This document shows, piece by piece, positions 42,981-53,066 of a stretch of 64,000 nt of DNA (positions within the stretch are counted from its first letter, which is position 1; every line of letters starts with the position of its first letter). The position numbers and the translations under genes are program-made. Under the pieces are notes generated by a model. That model had not been told where the DNA came from. It saw only the letters and a program-made list of their open reading frames with translations, and ran no database searches. Source of the DNA: Xanthomarina arctica (GTDB taxonomy: Bacteria > Bacteroidota > Bacteroidia > Flavobacteriales > Flavobacteriaceae); contig NZ_BMFQ01000003.1 in assembly GCF_014638915.1 (NCBI RefSeq), positions 1 to 64,000 on the forward strand, read 5' to 3'.

Positions 42981-43308
42981 CAATATAATTAAAGAGTAAA
43001 TCAGCAAATTATTCTTGAAGCCTTTAAAATAGGGGTATTATTGATTTATATCTATATGTCCCCTCTAAGTTCTTTAGGCTTTGTTGCTTAAGAATAATTT
43101 ATTAAAATGTGATTTCTTTCAAAGTCGTGATGTGCAGTTGAAATCCATTATAAATAGAAGCAACTATCAAGGGAGGCCGTTTAAGAAAATGAAACTATAA
43201 TCTCAAGTTGGTTGATAAAGTTCCAAACCACGTAACATCACCTTAAACTCTTTTTTATACTCTTATAAAGGATCTATTTTTTTATATTAGCAATCTAAAC
43301 CCTACTTC
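42981..43308. other. Intergenic, nothing recognised
   Basis: About 330 bp between divergent genes. It must hold promoters for the 43309 gene and part of the 42528 gene, but no good match to TTG / TAnnTTTG, no hairpin and no repeat is clear. Confidence 0.35.
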
Positions 43309-45231
43309 ATGTTAAAAAACTGCCTAACCCTCTTACTTATTTTTAACTTTACCTTATTAACATTCTCTCAAAAAAACGCTGAACCATCACCCGAAGACAT
43401 CCAATTGGCCGAATCGCTTAAAGTAGCGTTTCCCGATGATCAGGTAGCTTCAGAAAGTGAGACCTATTATATTACCTTCGAATATAATAAGAAAACAGGA
43501 AAAGTTGAAGTCTTAGAGAAAATCACTAAGAATCTGATAAATATAGATTCTAGAGCAGATATTCAGGTATATAGTTTTTATAATGGGGAATCGGAAGTAG
43601 AGTCATTTATCATTAAATATAAAACCGATCGTGAGGCAAATTTCTATATCAATGATGAAGCAATAAAAAGCGATGATTTATTTCATAACGATTCCAGAGT
43701 AAAATATACCAATTTAGATTTTCCTTTAAAGGGTTACAGATATCAAGTGGAAACCATTAAACGCTATAAGGATATAAAATATTTTACCAGTTTGTATTTT
43801 AATGATGACTATCCAACGGTAAAAAAAACATTCACTATTGACATTCCAGATTGGCTAGATTTAGAACTAAAAGAGATGAATTTCGATGGATTCATCATCA
43901 ATAAAACAGTTAATGCAAACGATAAAAACGATGGAGAAATTACCACCTTCACCTTTGAAAACGTCCCTACCATGTTTGATGATGAAAGTGCGCCAGGACC
44001 ATCTTACATTTATCCACATATCTTAATTTTAGCAAAATCCTTTACTTTTGATGGTGAGAAAACCAATATTTTCGAATCCACTCAAGACTTATATAACTGG
44101 TATAAAACTTTAGTAAACAGCTTAGAAAATGACAATTCAGATTTAAAAGCAATGGTTTTAGAGTTAACCAAAGACGCAACAACTGAAGAAGAAAAAATAA
44201 AAAACATCTACTATTGGGTTCAAGATAATATAAGATACATCGCATTTGTAGATGGTATTGCTGGTTTTAAACCAGATGAAGCCATCAATGTCTTTAACAA
44301 ACGCTATGGAGATTGTAAAGGAATGGCGAACCTAACCAAGCAAATGCTTATAGAAGCAGGTTTTGATGCGCGCCTTACATGGATTGGGACAACCAGAATT
44401 GCCTACGATTACTCAACACCCAGTCTTTCGGTGGATAACCACATGATTTGTACGCTTTACAATGATGGAGAACCTATTTATTTGGATGGAACAGAAAAGT
44501 TTAATGCCTATAAAGAATATGCCAATAGAATTCAGGGCAAACAAGTACTGATTGAAAATGGAGAAGAATTCATTTTAAATGTAGTTCCAAAGGTAGAAGC
44601 TAATTTCAATAAAGAAACTGTTGATTATACTTTAACGCTTGAAAATGATCAATTAAATGGAACCGTTTCTAAATCATTTAATGGCGAAAGTCGCTCGAGT
44701 TTATTACAATATCTAAGTCAGTTGCAAACTGATAAAAAGGACACCTTTCTTCTGTGGTATTTAAATGGTGGCAATTCAAATATAAAAGTTGATGAAATCA
44801 ACACCTCCGATTTAACAGACAGAGAAATTCCTATAAATATCGATTATAATATTAGTATTAACAATGCTGTTTCCTCCTTTGACGGCACCGTTTATATTGA
44901 TTTAGATTTAGACAAAGAATTATCTGGCTACAATTTTGAAAAACGCAAAACAGATTTTGTTTTCGATTATAAAAAGCATTTAGAATCTACTACTACCTTA
45001 AAAATTCCAGAAGGCTATCATGTTGAAAGCCTTCCACAAGACATTAATATTTCGAGTAAAAACTACAATTTAAAAGTTTCTTTTTCCCAAAATAATAACA
45101 CCATTATTTATAAAAAGGATTTTGAAATCACACAAAACGTTATTAAAAAAACGGACTTTTTAGAATGGGATGGTTTTATTAAAAATCTGAATACCATTTA
45201 CAACGAGCAGATTACGCTAACTAAACAATAA
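43309..45231 (+). CDS. DUF3857 / transglutaminase-like protein, catalytic
   Basis: A 640-residue exported protein: signal peptide (cut after FSQ, about 20), DUF3857 beta domain at about 50-220, and a transglutaminase-like domain at about 270-400. The papain-like triad is visible: Cys in YGDCKGMANL, His in VDNHMICTLY and Asp in IYLDGTEKF. A C-terminal DUF3858-type beta region follows. Its substrate is unknown; such proteins are common and paired in Flavobacteriaceae. The second copy starts 8 bp downstream. Confidence 0.88.
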   Translation: MLKNCLTLLLIFNFTLLTFSQKNAEPSPEDIQLAESLKVAFPDDQVASESETYYITFEYNKKTGKVEVLEKITKNLINIDSRADIQVYSFYNGESEVESFIIKYKTDREANFYINDEAIKSDDLFHNDSRVKYTNLDFPLKGYRYQVETIKRYKDIKYFTSLYFNDDYPTVKKTFTIDIPDWLDLELKEMNFDGFIINKTVNANDKNDGEITTFTFENVPTMFDDESAPGPSYIYPHILILAKSFTFDGEKTNIFESTQDLYNWYKTLVNSLENDNSDLKAMVLELTKDATTEEEKIKNIYYWVQDNIRYIAFVDGIAGFKPDEAINVFNKRYGDCKGMANLTKQMLIEAGFDARLTWIGTTRIAYDYSTPSLSVDNHMICTLYNDGEPIYLDGTEKFNAYKEYANRIQGKQVLIENGEEFILNVVPKVEANFNKETVDYTLTLENDQLNGTVSKSFNGESRSSLLQYLSQLQTDKKDTFLLWYLNGGNSNIKVDEINTSDLTDREIPINIDYNISINNAVSSFDGTVYIDLDLDKELSGYNFEKRKTDFVFDYKKHLESTTTLKIPEGYHVESLPQDINISSKNYNLKVSFSQNNNTIIYKKDFEITQNVIKKTDFLEWDGFIKNLNTIYNEQITLTKQ

Positions 45232-45238
45232 ATTACGC

Positions 45239-47404
45239 ATGAAAATTAAATTCTTACTAGTATGTGCTTTGACATATACTACCCTATTTTTCTCCCAATC
45301 GAAATCGCAACTGGAAGCTCAAGAGTTTTTTTGGGGTGAAGATGATGCCTTTAAAGATGCCGTGGATATTCCTGAAAAATGGCAAAATGAATCGGCTGTA
45401 GTTATCTATAAGAATGAGAATTACGACTATCATAAGTTTGGAAAACAAGTAGAATACAAATCATCGCTTCGTAAGCGCATTAAATTATTAGATCAAGCTT
45501 CGGTTACAGAATTCTCAACCTTCACCTACCAAAAACGATTTAGTTCCTCTAAAGGCTACTCTGGATATAATGCATCACATACCATAGTTGGACTAAAAAT
45601 TATAAAACAAGATGGCACAGAAACCATTATAGATATTGAAAATGAAGCTGTAGTTGTGGATAATGAAACCAAAGTGGCTATTGCAAATTTAGAAATTGGC
45701 GATATCCTAGATTTCTTTTATTACAGTGTAGAACCCTTTAAATCTGTAGAAGCATTTGGGTTTAATCCGGTAGAGCAAACTCTTGGGGAAGAATATCCAA
45801 TTATGGATTACAAGTTGTACTTCCAAACGGAAAATGATTTTTTCATCAACTTCAACTCCTATAATGGTGCACCTGAACTTACAGAAATTGCCACCGAAAA
45901 AAATAACACCAGACGTTATGAATTAGTTGCTACAGATATTGATAAACATAAATACGAACGTTGGTTTTATCCCCTGGTAGAACTTCCAACATATAAATTT
46001 CAAGTGTATTTTGCACGTTCGGGGAAATTTGAAGATCGTGCCTTAGCATTTCTTCCGGAAGATGAAAAAATCATAAAAAAAACAGTTTCAGAAGAAGAGG
46101 TTTTAAATTATTATGAAGCATACACTCCATTAGGTGATTTGGGTTCCATTGAACGTTTTATAAAAGAAAATGATTTTAAAAATGATCGCGAAAGAGTTAT
46201 TGCAGTATATTATTATGCCCGTCATAGGTATTTAACCCAATATGTAGAAGCAATCATTGTGGGAGAAACAGATATTTTAGCATCGCCATTTTATGCTACT
46301 AAAAACAACCCTCACATATTTGGTAATGAAAAAGAGTTTGCAAGGCATTTTATGGCTTTTTTATATGATTTCGATTATGATTACGACCTTATAATTGGTA
46401 AAAAGCGTTACGATGGTAGTTTGGACGAATTATTAATTCAGAGAAATGCCAATGTCTTTCTAAAAGTGAACACGAGTCCGCCAGTTTATTTAGATTATTT
46501 TAGACTTCACTCAGATGCCAATCAATTTAATTATTTATTAGAAGGAACTGATGTATATGAAATATCTGCAACTAAAAAACGATTAGACAAAATTACAACA
46601 GGGAAATTACCGCAAACTACTTATGACCAAAATGAATCTTATAAAGAAATAACCATTACTTTAAATGAAGATTTTTCGGGTTTCAATTATCAGGGCATCA
46701 ATAAATACAAAGGTTACGAAAAAGCAGATCAACAATTTGACAAGCTTATATTTAAGGATTATGTTATTGAAGATTATGAAAAATATGGAACTGAACCATT
46801 TATAGATCAAATTACCAACAAAAAAACACGCGAAAAAACAGAGATGGAACTTGCTGCCTTAGTAACCAAGTTACGCGAGAAACAATTAGAGAATTTAAAG
46901 GAAAGTATTGAAGGCGAATTGGAGATTCAAGATGTTAGCGATTACACTTACAACATCAAAGAAACTGGCCGTTACGGTTTTGACACTAGCTTCACTTATG
47001 ATGAAAGCTTTAATGCCAAAGATGCCTTTATTAAAAAAGCTGGTCCTAATTACATCATGGAAGTTGGGAAACTTATTGGCGGACAAGTAGACTTATCGGA
47101 TGAAGACCGCAAACGTGTGGAAAATGTTTTTATGAATTACCCAAGAAGCTACAATTATCATGTAACATTAAATATCCCTGAAGGCTATTCGGTTTCTGGA
47201 TTAGACAAATTAAATAAATCTGTTGATAATAAAACAGGTGCTTTTATTAGTACGGCAACTATAGAAGGGAATCAGTTAATTATCACCACTACAAAACAGT
47301 ATAAAAATAATTACGAAAATGGCGCTGACTGGCCATTAATGATAGCGTTTTTAGATGAAGCTTTTCAATTTACAAATGAAAAAATATTACTCAAAAAGAA
47401 TTAA
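45239..47404 (+). CDS. DUF3857 protein, inactive transglutaminase-like paralogue
   Basis: A 721-residue exported protein: signal peptide (cut after FFSQ, about 20), DUF3857 region at about 60-240 (VEYKSSLRKRIKLLD, GDILDFFYYSVEP), and a transglutaminase-like core around 285-430 in which the expected YGDCK...Cys and NHxxC...His are absent (AVYYYARHRYLTQYV, then NEKEFARHFMAFLYDFDYDY). It is therefore probably not an enzyme by that mechanism. It forms a unit with the catalytic paralogue, 8 bp upstream, which suggests they act together. Followed by a shared terminator. Confidence 0.85.
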   Translation: MKIKFLLVCALTYTTLFFSQSKSQLEAQEFFWGEDDAFKDAVDIPEKWQNESAVVIYKNENYDYHKFGKQVEYKSSLRKRIKLLDQASVTEFSTFTYQKRFSSSKGYSGYNASHTIVGLKIIKQDGTETIIDIENEAVVVDNETKVAIANLEIGDILDFFYYSVEPFKSVEAFGFNPVEQTLGEEYPIMDYKLYFQTENDFFINFNSYNGAPELTEIATEKNNTRRYELVATDIDKHKYERWFYPLVELPTYKFQVYFARSGKFEDRALAFLPEDEKIIKKTVSEEEVLNYYEAYTPLGDLGSIERFIKENDFKNDRERVIAVYYYARHRYLTQYVEAIIVGETDILASPFYATKNNPHIFGNEKEFARHFMAFLYDFDYDYDLIIGKKRYDGSLDELLIQRNANVFLKVNTSPPVYLDYFRLHSDANQFNYLLEGTDVYEISATKKRLDKITTGKLPQTTYDQNESYKEITITLNEDFSGFNYQGINKYKGYEKADQQFDKLIFKDYVIEDYEKYGTEPFIDQITNKKTREKTEMELAALVTKLREKQLENLKESIEGELEIQDVSDYTYNIKETGRYGFDTSFTYDESFNAKDAFIKKAGPNYIMEVGKLIGGQVDLSDEDRKRVENVFMNYPRSYNYHVTLNIPEGYSVSGLDKLNKSVDNKTGAFISTATIEGNQLIITTTKQYKNNYENGADWPLMIAFLDEAFQFTNEKILLKKN

Positions 47405-47423
47405 CCGTAATTTCAAATTTCAT

Positions 47424-47455
47424 AAAAAAGCCACAATTTACATTGTGGCTTTTTT
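47424..47455. terminator. Bidirectional terminator
   Basis: Stem AAAAAGCCACAAT / ATTGTGGCTTTTT with loop TTAC, between convergent stops at 47404 and 47458. T run on both strands. Confidence 0.85.
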
Positions 47456-47457
47456 AG

Positions 47458-48828
47458 TTATTTAAACGTCCGTTTTTTATAAGCTTTAAATTCTTTAATC
47501 ACTCGTGGTGCCATAATTAAGGTTGCCGTCATTGTAGGAATAGCCATCAATGCAAAAAATCCATCAATTAGGTTAATCATCATAGCCAAGGAGGTAGTTG
47601 CTCCCATAATAATACTTGCTATATACAAGTAGTTGTAATAGTGTTTCTTATCGGCTCCAAATAAAAAGGACATACACTTAGTTCCATAATAGGAATAGGA
47701 GAACAAAGAGGAAATACTAAAAATTATAATACAGATTAATAGAAGATACTTCCCAATTCCAGGCATGGCATTTGCAAAAGCCGAAGCTGTTAAACTCACG
47801 CCATTAGCATCGGTTGTTTGCCAAACACCTGTTACTAAAATAGCTAAGGCTGTTAAGGTACATACAATTAAAGTGTCTATTGCAGGTCCTAGCATGGCAA
47901 CCAAACCTTCACGTACAGGTTCGTTTGTTTTTGCTGCCCCATGAGCCATTGGTGCTGTACCAATTCCTGCTTCATTTGAAAAAGCACCACGACGAATCCC
48001 TAATAAAATTAAACCTCCTACAATACCTCCTAAAAAGGAATCTCCTTTAAAATTGGTAGCGGCAAAAGCGTCTGTAAAGATCATAACGAAGTATTTAGGA
48101 ACAACTTCATAATTAACAATTAAAATAAACATGACCAAAACAAAATAAAGTAAGACCATGCTTGGAACCATTTTGGAAGCCACTTTACTAATTCTATTTA
48201 ATCCTCCCAGAATAACTATGGAAGTGATAATTACCAAAACAGCTCCTATGATTAGATTGCTACTAAATCCGACAGCAACGCCGTTTGGCACTAACAAAAT
48301 ATCATTTATCGCTTGAGTTAATTGATTCACATTAAAAACTGGCAAAGCACCAACTAATCCACATAAACTAAAAAACACCGCTAGAGGTTTCCATTTCTTC
48401 CCTAAACCTTCCATAATGAAATACATGGGACCACCTTGAATCTTGCCCTCGCTATCTTTGCCTCTATACATTATAGCTAAAGTTGATGTGAAAAATTTAG
48501 TACTCATTCCAATTACAGCACTTACCCACATCCAGAACACAGCTCCAGGTCCGCCAATGGAAATGGCGACGGCTACTCCAGCAATATTTCCCATTCCAAT
48601 GGTTGAAGACAAAGCTGTAGTTAAAGCTTGAAAATGTGTTATTTCTCCTGCATCATTCGGATTATCATATTTCCCACGTAACACTTGTAAAGCATGACCT
48701 AGATATCTAAACGGCAAAAATCTGGAAAGTATTAAGAGATACAAACCTCCTCCAATTAGTAAAATTAACAAGGGTAATCCCCAAGCATAGGAGGCGAAGT
48801 CTGAAATGATCTGATCGAGTTGTTCCAT
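47458..48828 (-). CDS. Sodium:alanine (AGCS) symporter
   Basis: A 456-residue inner-membrane symporter of the AGCS family with about 11 helices. Family signatures are visible: ALTTALSSTIGMGNIAGVAVAI near residue 70, GGPGAVFWMWVSAVIGM, and GGPMYFIMEGLGKKW. It imports alanine or glycine with Na+. Single gene, with terminator sequences on either side. Confidence 0.93.
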   Translation of the reverse strand: MEQLDQIISDFASYAWGLPLLILLIGGGLYLLILSRFLPFRYLGHALQVLRGKYDNPNDAGEITHFQALTTALSSTIGMGNIAGVAVAISIGGPGAVFWMWVSAVIGMSTKFFTSTLAIMYRGKDSEGKIQGGPMYFIMEGLGKKWKPLAVFFSLCGLVGALPVFNVNQLTQAINDILLVPNGVAVGFSSNLIIGAVLVIITSIVILGGLNRISKVASKMVPSMVLLYFVLVMFILIVNYEVVPKYFVMIFTDAFAATNFKGDSFLGGIVGGLILLGIRRGAFSNEAGIGTAPMAHGAAKTNEPVREGLVAMLGPAIDTLIVCTLTALAILVTGVWQTTDANGVSLTASAFANAMPGIGKYLLLICIIIFSISSLFSYSYYGTKCMSFLFGADKKHYYNYLYIASIIMGATTSLAMMINLIDGFFALMAIPTMTATLIMAPRVIKEFKAYKKRTFK

Positions 48829-48882
48829 TTTATTTTTTAAGTTCTATAAATATATTAAAAGGAAAGTATATTTATTTATAAA

Positions 48883-48908
48883 AACAAAAAACCTTGATTT
48901 CTCAAGGC
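48883..48908 (-). terminator. Terminator of purC
   Basis: On the minus strand CCTTGA / TCAAGG with loop GAAA, followed by TTTTTTG. It lies 25 bp after the stop at 48933. Confidence 0.7.
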
Positions 48909-48932
48909 TCTTATTATATTTAAAAGTTCATT

Positions 48933-49880
48933 TTAGCTTTTCAAATAAGCTAAAACATTCAGTTCTATTCTATTTTGGATATTAGATACATCTGCTTTCA
49001 CAAATTTCTCACCCATGATTTTCTCATACAATTCAATATATCTTTCGGAAACCGTTTCTATATACGCGTCAGACATTACAGGAACTGTTTGCCCTTCTAA
49101 ACCTTGAAAATCGTTTGCAATTAACCATTGTCTTACAAATTCTTTAGACAATTGCTTTTGGGCTTCACCTTTATCTTGACGTTCCTGATACCCTTCAGCA
49201 TAAAAATAACGTGAGGAATCTGGGGTGTGGATTTCATCGACTAAAACAATCTTACCATCTTTTGTTTTTCCAAATTCATATTTGGTATCTACTAAAATCA
49301 AGCCTCTAGATGCTGCAATTTCTGAACCTCTTTGGAATAATTTACGTGTATAATCTTCAAGCACTAAATAGTCGGCTTCAGAAACAATGCCACGTTTTAG
49401 AATGTCTTCACGAGAAATATCTTCATCATGATCTCCCATTTCAGCTTTAGTTGCAGGAGTTATAATTGGTTGTGGAAATTTATCGTTTTCTTTCATCCCT
49501 TCTGGCATTGCTACCCCACAAAGTATGCGCTTTCCTAATTTATATTCTCTAGCCGCATGACCAGACATATAGCCACGAATCACCATTTCTACCTTATATG
49601 TTTCGCATAAATGTCCAACAGCTACATTTGGATCTGGGGTTGCCATAAGCCAATTTGGGACAATATCTTCGGTAGCTTTCATCATTTTGGTTGCTATCTG
49701 ATTTAAGATTTGCCCTTTATAAGGAATCCCTTTTGGCATAACCACATCGAATGCCGAAAGTCTATCTGTAGCAACCATAACTAATAGGTTATCGTTTATA
49801 TTATATACTTCTCTAACTTTTCCTTTATAAACACTTTTTTGGTTTGGAAAATTGAAATTGGTATCTGTAATTGTGTTCAT
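48933..49880 (-). CDS. purC: SAICAR synthetase
   Basis: A 315-residue phosphoribosylaminoimidazole-succinocarboxamide synthase, which joins CAIR and aspartate in purine synthesis. Signatures: YKGKVREVY near residue 18 (nucleotide-binding), [28 protein letters not shown], and [14 protein letters not shown] near residue 215 (catalytic/Mg-binding). The length is that of the long Bacteroidota form. It has its own promoter (49906-49936) and terminator. Confidence 0.96.
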   Translation of the reverse strand: MNTITDTNFNFPNQKSVYKGKVREVYNINDNLLVMVATDRLSAFDVVMPKGIPYKGQILNQIATKMMKATEDIVPNWLMATPDPNVAVGHLCETYKVEMVIRGYMSGHAAREYKLGKRILCGVAMPEGMKENDKFPQPIITPATKAEMGDHDEDISREDILKRGIVSEADYLVLEDYTRKLFQRGSEIAASRGLILVDTKYEFGKTKDGKIVLVDEIHTPDSSRYFYAEGYQERQDKGEAQKQLSKEFVRQWLIANDFQGLEGQTVPVMSDAYIETVSERYIELYEKIMGEKFVKADVSNIQNRIELNVLAYLKS

Positions 49881-49905
49881 TAGAAGTCACCTATTGTTTG
49901 TTTTG

Positions 49906-49936
49906 CAAATGTAATTTGTTTCCATTCGCCAAACAA
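49906..49936 (-). promoter_or_regulatory. Bacteroidota-type promoter of purC
   Basis: On the minus strand TTG (49934-49936), 20 bp spacer and TACATTTG (49906-49913). The -7 box ends about 25 bp before the ATG at 49880. Clean match to the consensus. Confidence 0.65.
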
Positions 49937-49943
49937 ATCTAAA

Positions 49944-49975
49944 CAAAAAAAGGAGACATAAACATGTCTCCTTTT
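49944..49975 (-). terminator. Terminator of the 50000 gene
   Basis: Stem AAAAGGAGACAT / ATGTCTCCTTTT, loop of four (AAAC on plus), followed by a run of T on the minus strand, 25 bp after the stop. It is immediately before the purC -33 box. Confidence 0.8.
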
Positions 49976-49999
49976 AAGTATCAATAAATTTATAGTTAT

Positions 50000-50509
50000 T
50001 TATTTGAATCGGATATTATAAGTAGCTCCTATTCCAACATTTTGCAAATCCACATCGTTTTCTGCAAAGGTATTTTGATAAAAAGCATAAAAATTCCAGT
50101 CTCTGTTATGATATCCAATTTGTGGATTAACATATAATCCTCCGTCATTATTTTCAAGATTGGTTACAAAACCATACCCCACATCAGTTCCTAAAAACAA
50201 ACCATCTGGGGTAAAATAATAGCGAAAGAATCCTGCTGCTGGCACAACTCCGAAATCGTCGAAACCATCTTTCCCAAAATAATGGCTATAACCTGAAGCG
50301 ATACCTATAGCTATATTAGGATTGAATAAATACTGTCCTCTAAGATCAACGCCTAAGGTAAAAGACGAAGCATCGCTGGCATCTCCAACTGGAATCCCAG
50401 CCGTTAGACCTGCTTTTAACCAAGAATTATCTACCGTGATATCCACTTCTTCTTGAGCGAAAATTGGACTGAACCCTAATATGACTACAACTAAAAATAA
50501 ATTTTTCAT
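50000..50509 (-). CDS. Outer-membrane beta-barrel protein
   Basis: A 169-residue protein with signal peptide (cut after FAQ, about 18) and an OmpW/OmpX-like eight-strand pattern: alternate hydrophobic strands (AGLTAGIPVGDASDAS, TLGVDLRGQYLF, FRYYFTPDGLFLGTDVGYGF) ending in VGIGATYNIRFK. No catalytic motif is visible. Role as a small barrel or structural protein is inferred. Own terminator. Confidence 0.78.
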   Translation of the reverse strand: MKNLFLVVVILGFSPIFAQEEVDITVDNSWLKAGLTAGIPVGDASDASSFTLGVDLRGQYLFNPNIAIGIASGYSHYFGKDGFDDFGVVPAAGFFRYYFTPDGLFLGTDVGYGFVTNLENNDGGLYVNPQIGYHNRDWNFYAFYQNTFAENDVDLQNVGIGATYNIRFK

Positions 50510-50665
50510 TTTGTTTTGTTTTATGATTAAGGTACAAACTTCTGAAAGTTTTAGAGAAAAAAGTTATAGGATTATTGGCAAAATTTATATAATTATAGTA
50601 CTATCCGGCGCTAATACCATGTAGTCAAATGATTAACAACTAAAAACCTTAATTACAATAAAGCA

Positions 50666-50690
50666 AAAAGCCAGTAAAAAAACTGGCTTT
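50666..50690 (-). terminator. Terminator of the PhoH-like gene
   Basis: Stem AAAGCCAGT / ACTGGCTTT, loop of six, on the minus strand followed by TTGCTTT. About 70 bp after the stop at 50762. Confidence 0.65.
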
Positions 50691-50761
50691 AAATTTTATA
50701 AACTAATTATATTTAGTTCCAGAAATACATGTTTGTTCTGGAACGACCGATACACAGTTTT

Positions 50762-51715
50762 TTATTCTATATTTTCTATGCTTCTGTATGCTTCAATGAC
50801 TTTCTTAACTAATTTATGACGAATGACATCTTTGTCATCTAAAAAGACCATGCCTACACCTTCTACATTTTTCAAAATCAAAATGGCTTCTTTTAAACCA
50901 GAAACGGTTCTACGTGGTAAATCTATTTGTCCTGGATCTCCAGTAAGTAAAAACTTAGCGTCTTTCCCCATTCTAGTCAAAAACATTTTCATTTGGGCGT
51001 GGGTTGTATTTTGACCTTCATCCAGAATTACAAATGCATGGTCTAAAGTACGTCCTCTCATAAAAGCTAAAGGAGCAATTTGAATCGTACCATTTTCTAT
51101 GTATTGCGCTAATTTTTCAGCTGGAAGCATATCTCGCAAGGCATCGTAAAGTGGTTGCATATAGGGATCTAATTTTTCTTTTAAATCGCCCGGAAGAAAT
51201 CCTAGGTTTTCACCAGCTTCAACAGCAGGTCGCGTTAAGATAATACGTTTAACTTCTTTATTTTTTAAAGCTTGAACGGCAAGAGCGACACCTGTATAGG
51301 TTTTACCTGTCCCTGCTGGACCGATAGCAAATACCATATCATTTTTGCTCATAAGTTCAACCATTTTTCTTTGGTTGGCCGTTTGTGCTTTAATTTGCTT
51401 ACCATTAACACCATGGACTATAATTTGCCCACTAGCATGACTTGTAGCATAATCTGCCTTACTATGACTGCTAAGCACACGTTCTATAACATTTTCATCA
51501 AGTTTATTGAATTTAATGAAATGCTCCATGAGCATGTTAAAACGTTTGTCAAACTCTTCTAACATTTCCTCATCTCCATAGGCCTTTATTCGGGTTCCTC
51601 TAGCAACAATTTTAAGTTTTGGAAAGTATTTTTTTAATAATTCAATATTGGCATTTTGCGCTCCAAAAAATTCTTTAGGAGAGACTTCTTCAAGTTCGAT
51701 TATTATTTCGTTCAA
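50762..51715 (-). CDS. phoH: PhoH-like ATPase
   Basis: A 317-residue PhoH/YbeZ-type protein. A KH-like N-terminal segment (about 30-90) is followed by the P-loop GPAGTGKTYTG near residue 138, the Walker B FVILDEGQN near 230 and the FLLTGDPGQID motif. Family members are ATPases or helicases linked with RNA processing. The start is a TTG (51713-51715), which gives the family N-terminus NEIIIELEEVSPKEFFG; no ATG suits as well. Divergent from the SAM hydrolase gene. Confidence 0.93.
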   Translation of the reverse strand: MNEIIIELEEVSPKEFFGAQNANIELLKKYFPKLKIVARGTRIKAYGDEEMLEEFDKRFNMLMEHFIKFNKLDENVIERVLSSHSKADYATSHASGQIIVHGVNGKQIKAQTANQRKMVELMSKNDMVFAIGPAGTGKTYTGVALAVQALKNKEVKRIILTRPAVEAGENLGFLPGDLKEKLDPYMQPLYDALRDMLPAEKLAQYIENGTIQIAPLAFMRGRTLDHAFVILDEGQNTTHAQMKMFLTRMGKDAKFLLTGDPGQIDLPRRTVSGLKEAILILKNVEGVGMVFLDDKDVIRHKLVKKVIEAYRSIENIE

Positions 51716-51755
51716 AAGCTATAGGATTTAATTAAAATTATCAATTAAGATTTAT

Positions 51756-51763
51756 TAGATTTG
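51756..51763 (+). promoter_or_regulatory. Candidate -7 box of the SAM hydrolase gene
   Basis: TAGATTTG matches TAnnTTTG, 62 bp before the chosen ATG at 51826. No TTG at the usual distance. Confidence 0.4.
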
Positions 51764-51825
51764 TGCTTAAACAAAGCTACACAATTTTAGTGTGAGTTAT
51801 GTTAAAAAAATATCAACAATTATTT

Positions 51826-52662
51826 ATGCCAATCATAACTTTAACAACCGATTTTGGAGAGAAAGATCACTTTGCTGGCGCTGTTAAAGGAGCTATTTAC
51901 ACTGAAATGCCAGATGTAAGAATTGTTGATATCTCTCATTCTATCTCTCCATTTAACATTCCGGAAGCAGCTTATATTATCCAAAATGCTTATAGCAGTT
52001 TTCCAAAAGGAACCATTCATATTATTGGAATAGATTCTGAAATGAATTTAGAAAATAAACACATTGCCATCAAGCTTGACGATCACTTTTTTATTTGTGC
52101 CAACAATGGAATAATGAGCATGATTTGTGCTGACATTGCTCCCGAAAAAATTGTTGAAATAAATATTCATGATCGTATTGAAACTAGTTTTCCTGCTCTC
52201 GATGTTTTTGTAAAAGTTGCTTGTCATATTGCTAGAGGTGGTACTCTTGAAGTTATTGGAAAAGTTATTAATTCCATAAAACCTATCAAAAATATTCTGC
52301 CTTTTGTCAATGACGAACAAAACCAAATTGTTGGAAGTGTTATTTATATAGATAATTACGGGAATGTGATTAGTAATATTAAGAAATCGTTTTTTGAGAA
52401 AATCCAACAAGGAAGGGCTTACGAAATTTCGGCAAGGAATAACACCTTCAAAAAAATCTATACCAAATATAGCGATGTCGTTAATTTTGATACACCAATT
52501 GAAAAAAGAAACGACGAAGGAAAGGGCTTAGTTGTTTTTAACTCGTCTAATTATTTAGAAATCGCCATTTACAAGAGTAACAGTCAGACTTCTGGGAGTG
52601 CGTCCACTTTAATGGGCTTGGATTTAATGGATTCCATTAGTGTTAACTTTTTAAACGAATAA
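51826..52662 (+). CDS. SAM hydroxide adenosyltransferase/hydrolase family
   Basis: About 278 residues of the DUF62 family, which cleaves S-adenosylmethionine using water to adenosine and methionine. The start at 51826 (MPIITLTTDFGEKDHF) is the canonical N-terminus; an ATG 27 bases upstream would add nine residues. Other signatures: DISHSISPFNI, FPKGTIHIIGID, FICANNGIMSMI, and IDNYGNVISNI near residue 175. C-terminal domain ends with VVFNSSNYLEIAI. The small ABM-like gene follows after 13 bp. Confidence 0.9.
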   Translation: MPIITLTTDFGEKDHFAGAVKGAIYTEMPDVRIVDISHSISPFNIPEAAYIIQNAYSSFPKGTIHIIGIDSEMNLENKHIAIKLDDHFFICANNGIMSMICADIAPEKIVEINIHDRIETSFPALDVFVKVACHIARGGTLEVIGKVINSIKPIKNILPFVNDEQNQIVGSVIYIDNYGNVISNIKKSFFEKIQQGRAYEISARNNTFKKIYTKYSDVVNFDTPIEKRNDEGKGLVVFNSSNYLEIAIYKSNSQTSGSASTLMGLDLMDSISVNFLNE

Positions 52663-52675
52663 ACCTTAAAAGACT

Positions 52676-52972
52676 ATGTTTGTACGAATTGTAAAAATGA
52701 GTTTCGATGAAAACCATATAAGTGATTTCCTTGAAAATTTCAATTTAAACAAAGAACAGATACGAAATTTTGAAGGCTGTCGGTTTTTAGAATTATACAG
52801 AGATAAAACAAATACCAACATATTTTTTACTTACAGCTATTGGAATACGGAAGCCGATTTAGAAGCTTATAGACATTCCAATTTATTTAAAAATGTGTGG
52901 AGTAAAACAAAACCACTATTTAACGCCAAACCAGAAGCTTGGAGTGTGGAAAAGCTTGATTCGCTTCAATGA
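52676..52972 (+). CDS. ABM-domain-like protein
   Basis: A 98-residue dimeric alpha/beta-barrel-like protein of the antibiotic-biosynthesis-monooxygenase type: MFVRIVKMSFDENHI start, a helix FLENFN, FEGCRFLELYRDK strand, and TYSYWNTEADLEAYRHSNLFKNVW. Many members are of unknown function and are not monooxygenases of antibiotics. It is 13 bp after the SAM hydrolase gene, on the same strand. Confidence 0.8.
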   Translation: MFVRIVKMSFDENHISDFLENFNLNKEQIRNFEGCRFLELYRDKTNTNIFFTYSYWNTEADLEAYRHSNLFKNVWSKTKPLFNAKPEAWSVEKLDSLQ

Positions 52973-52991
52973 TAATTTAATTTAATATTGT

Positions 52992-53048
52992 GGTTTCGAC
53001 TACGCTCAACCACCAAATACATATGGTTGACTTAGCGGAGTCGAAGTC
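52992..53048. repeat. Imperfect palindromic intergenic repeat
   Basis: Arms GGTTTCGACTACGCTCAACC (52992-53011) and GGTTGACTTAGCGGAGTCGA (53025-53044) are near reverse complements around a 13-base loop. The motif GACTTCGACTCCGCT is common in flavobacterial intergenic repeats. It could act as a weak terminator after the 52676 gene. Confidence 0.55.
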
Positions 53049-53066
53049 AAATAAAACCTTAACAAA

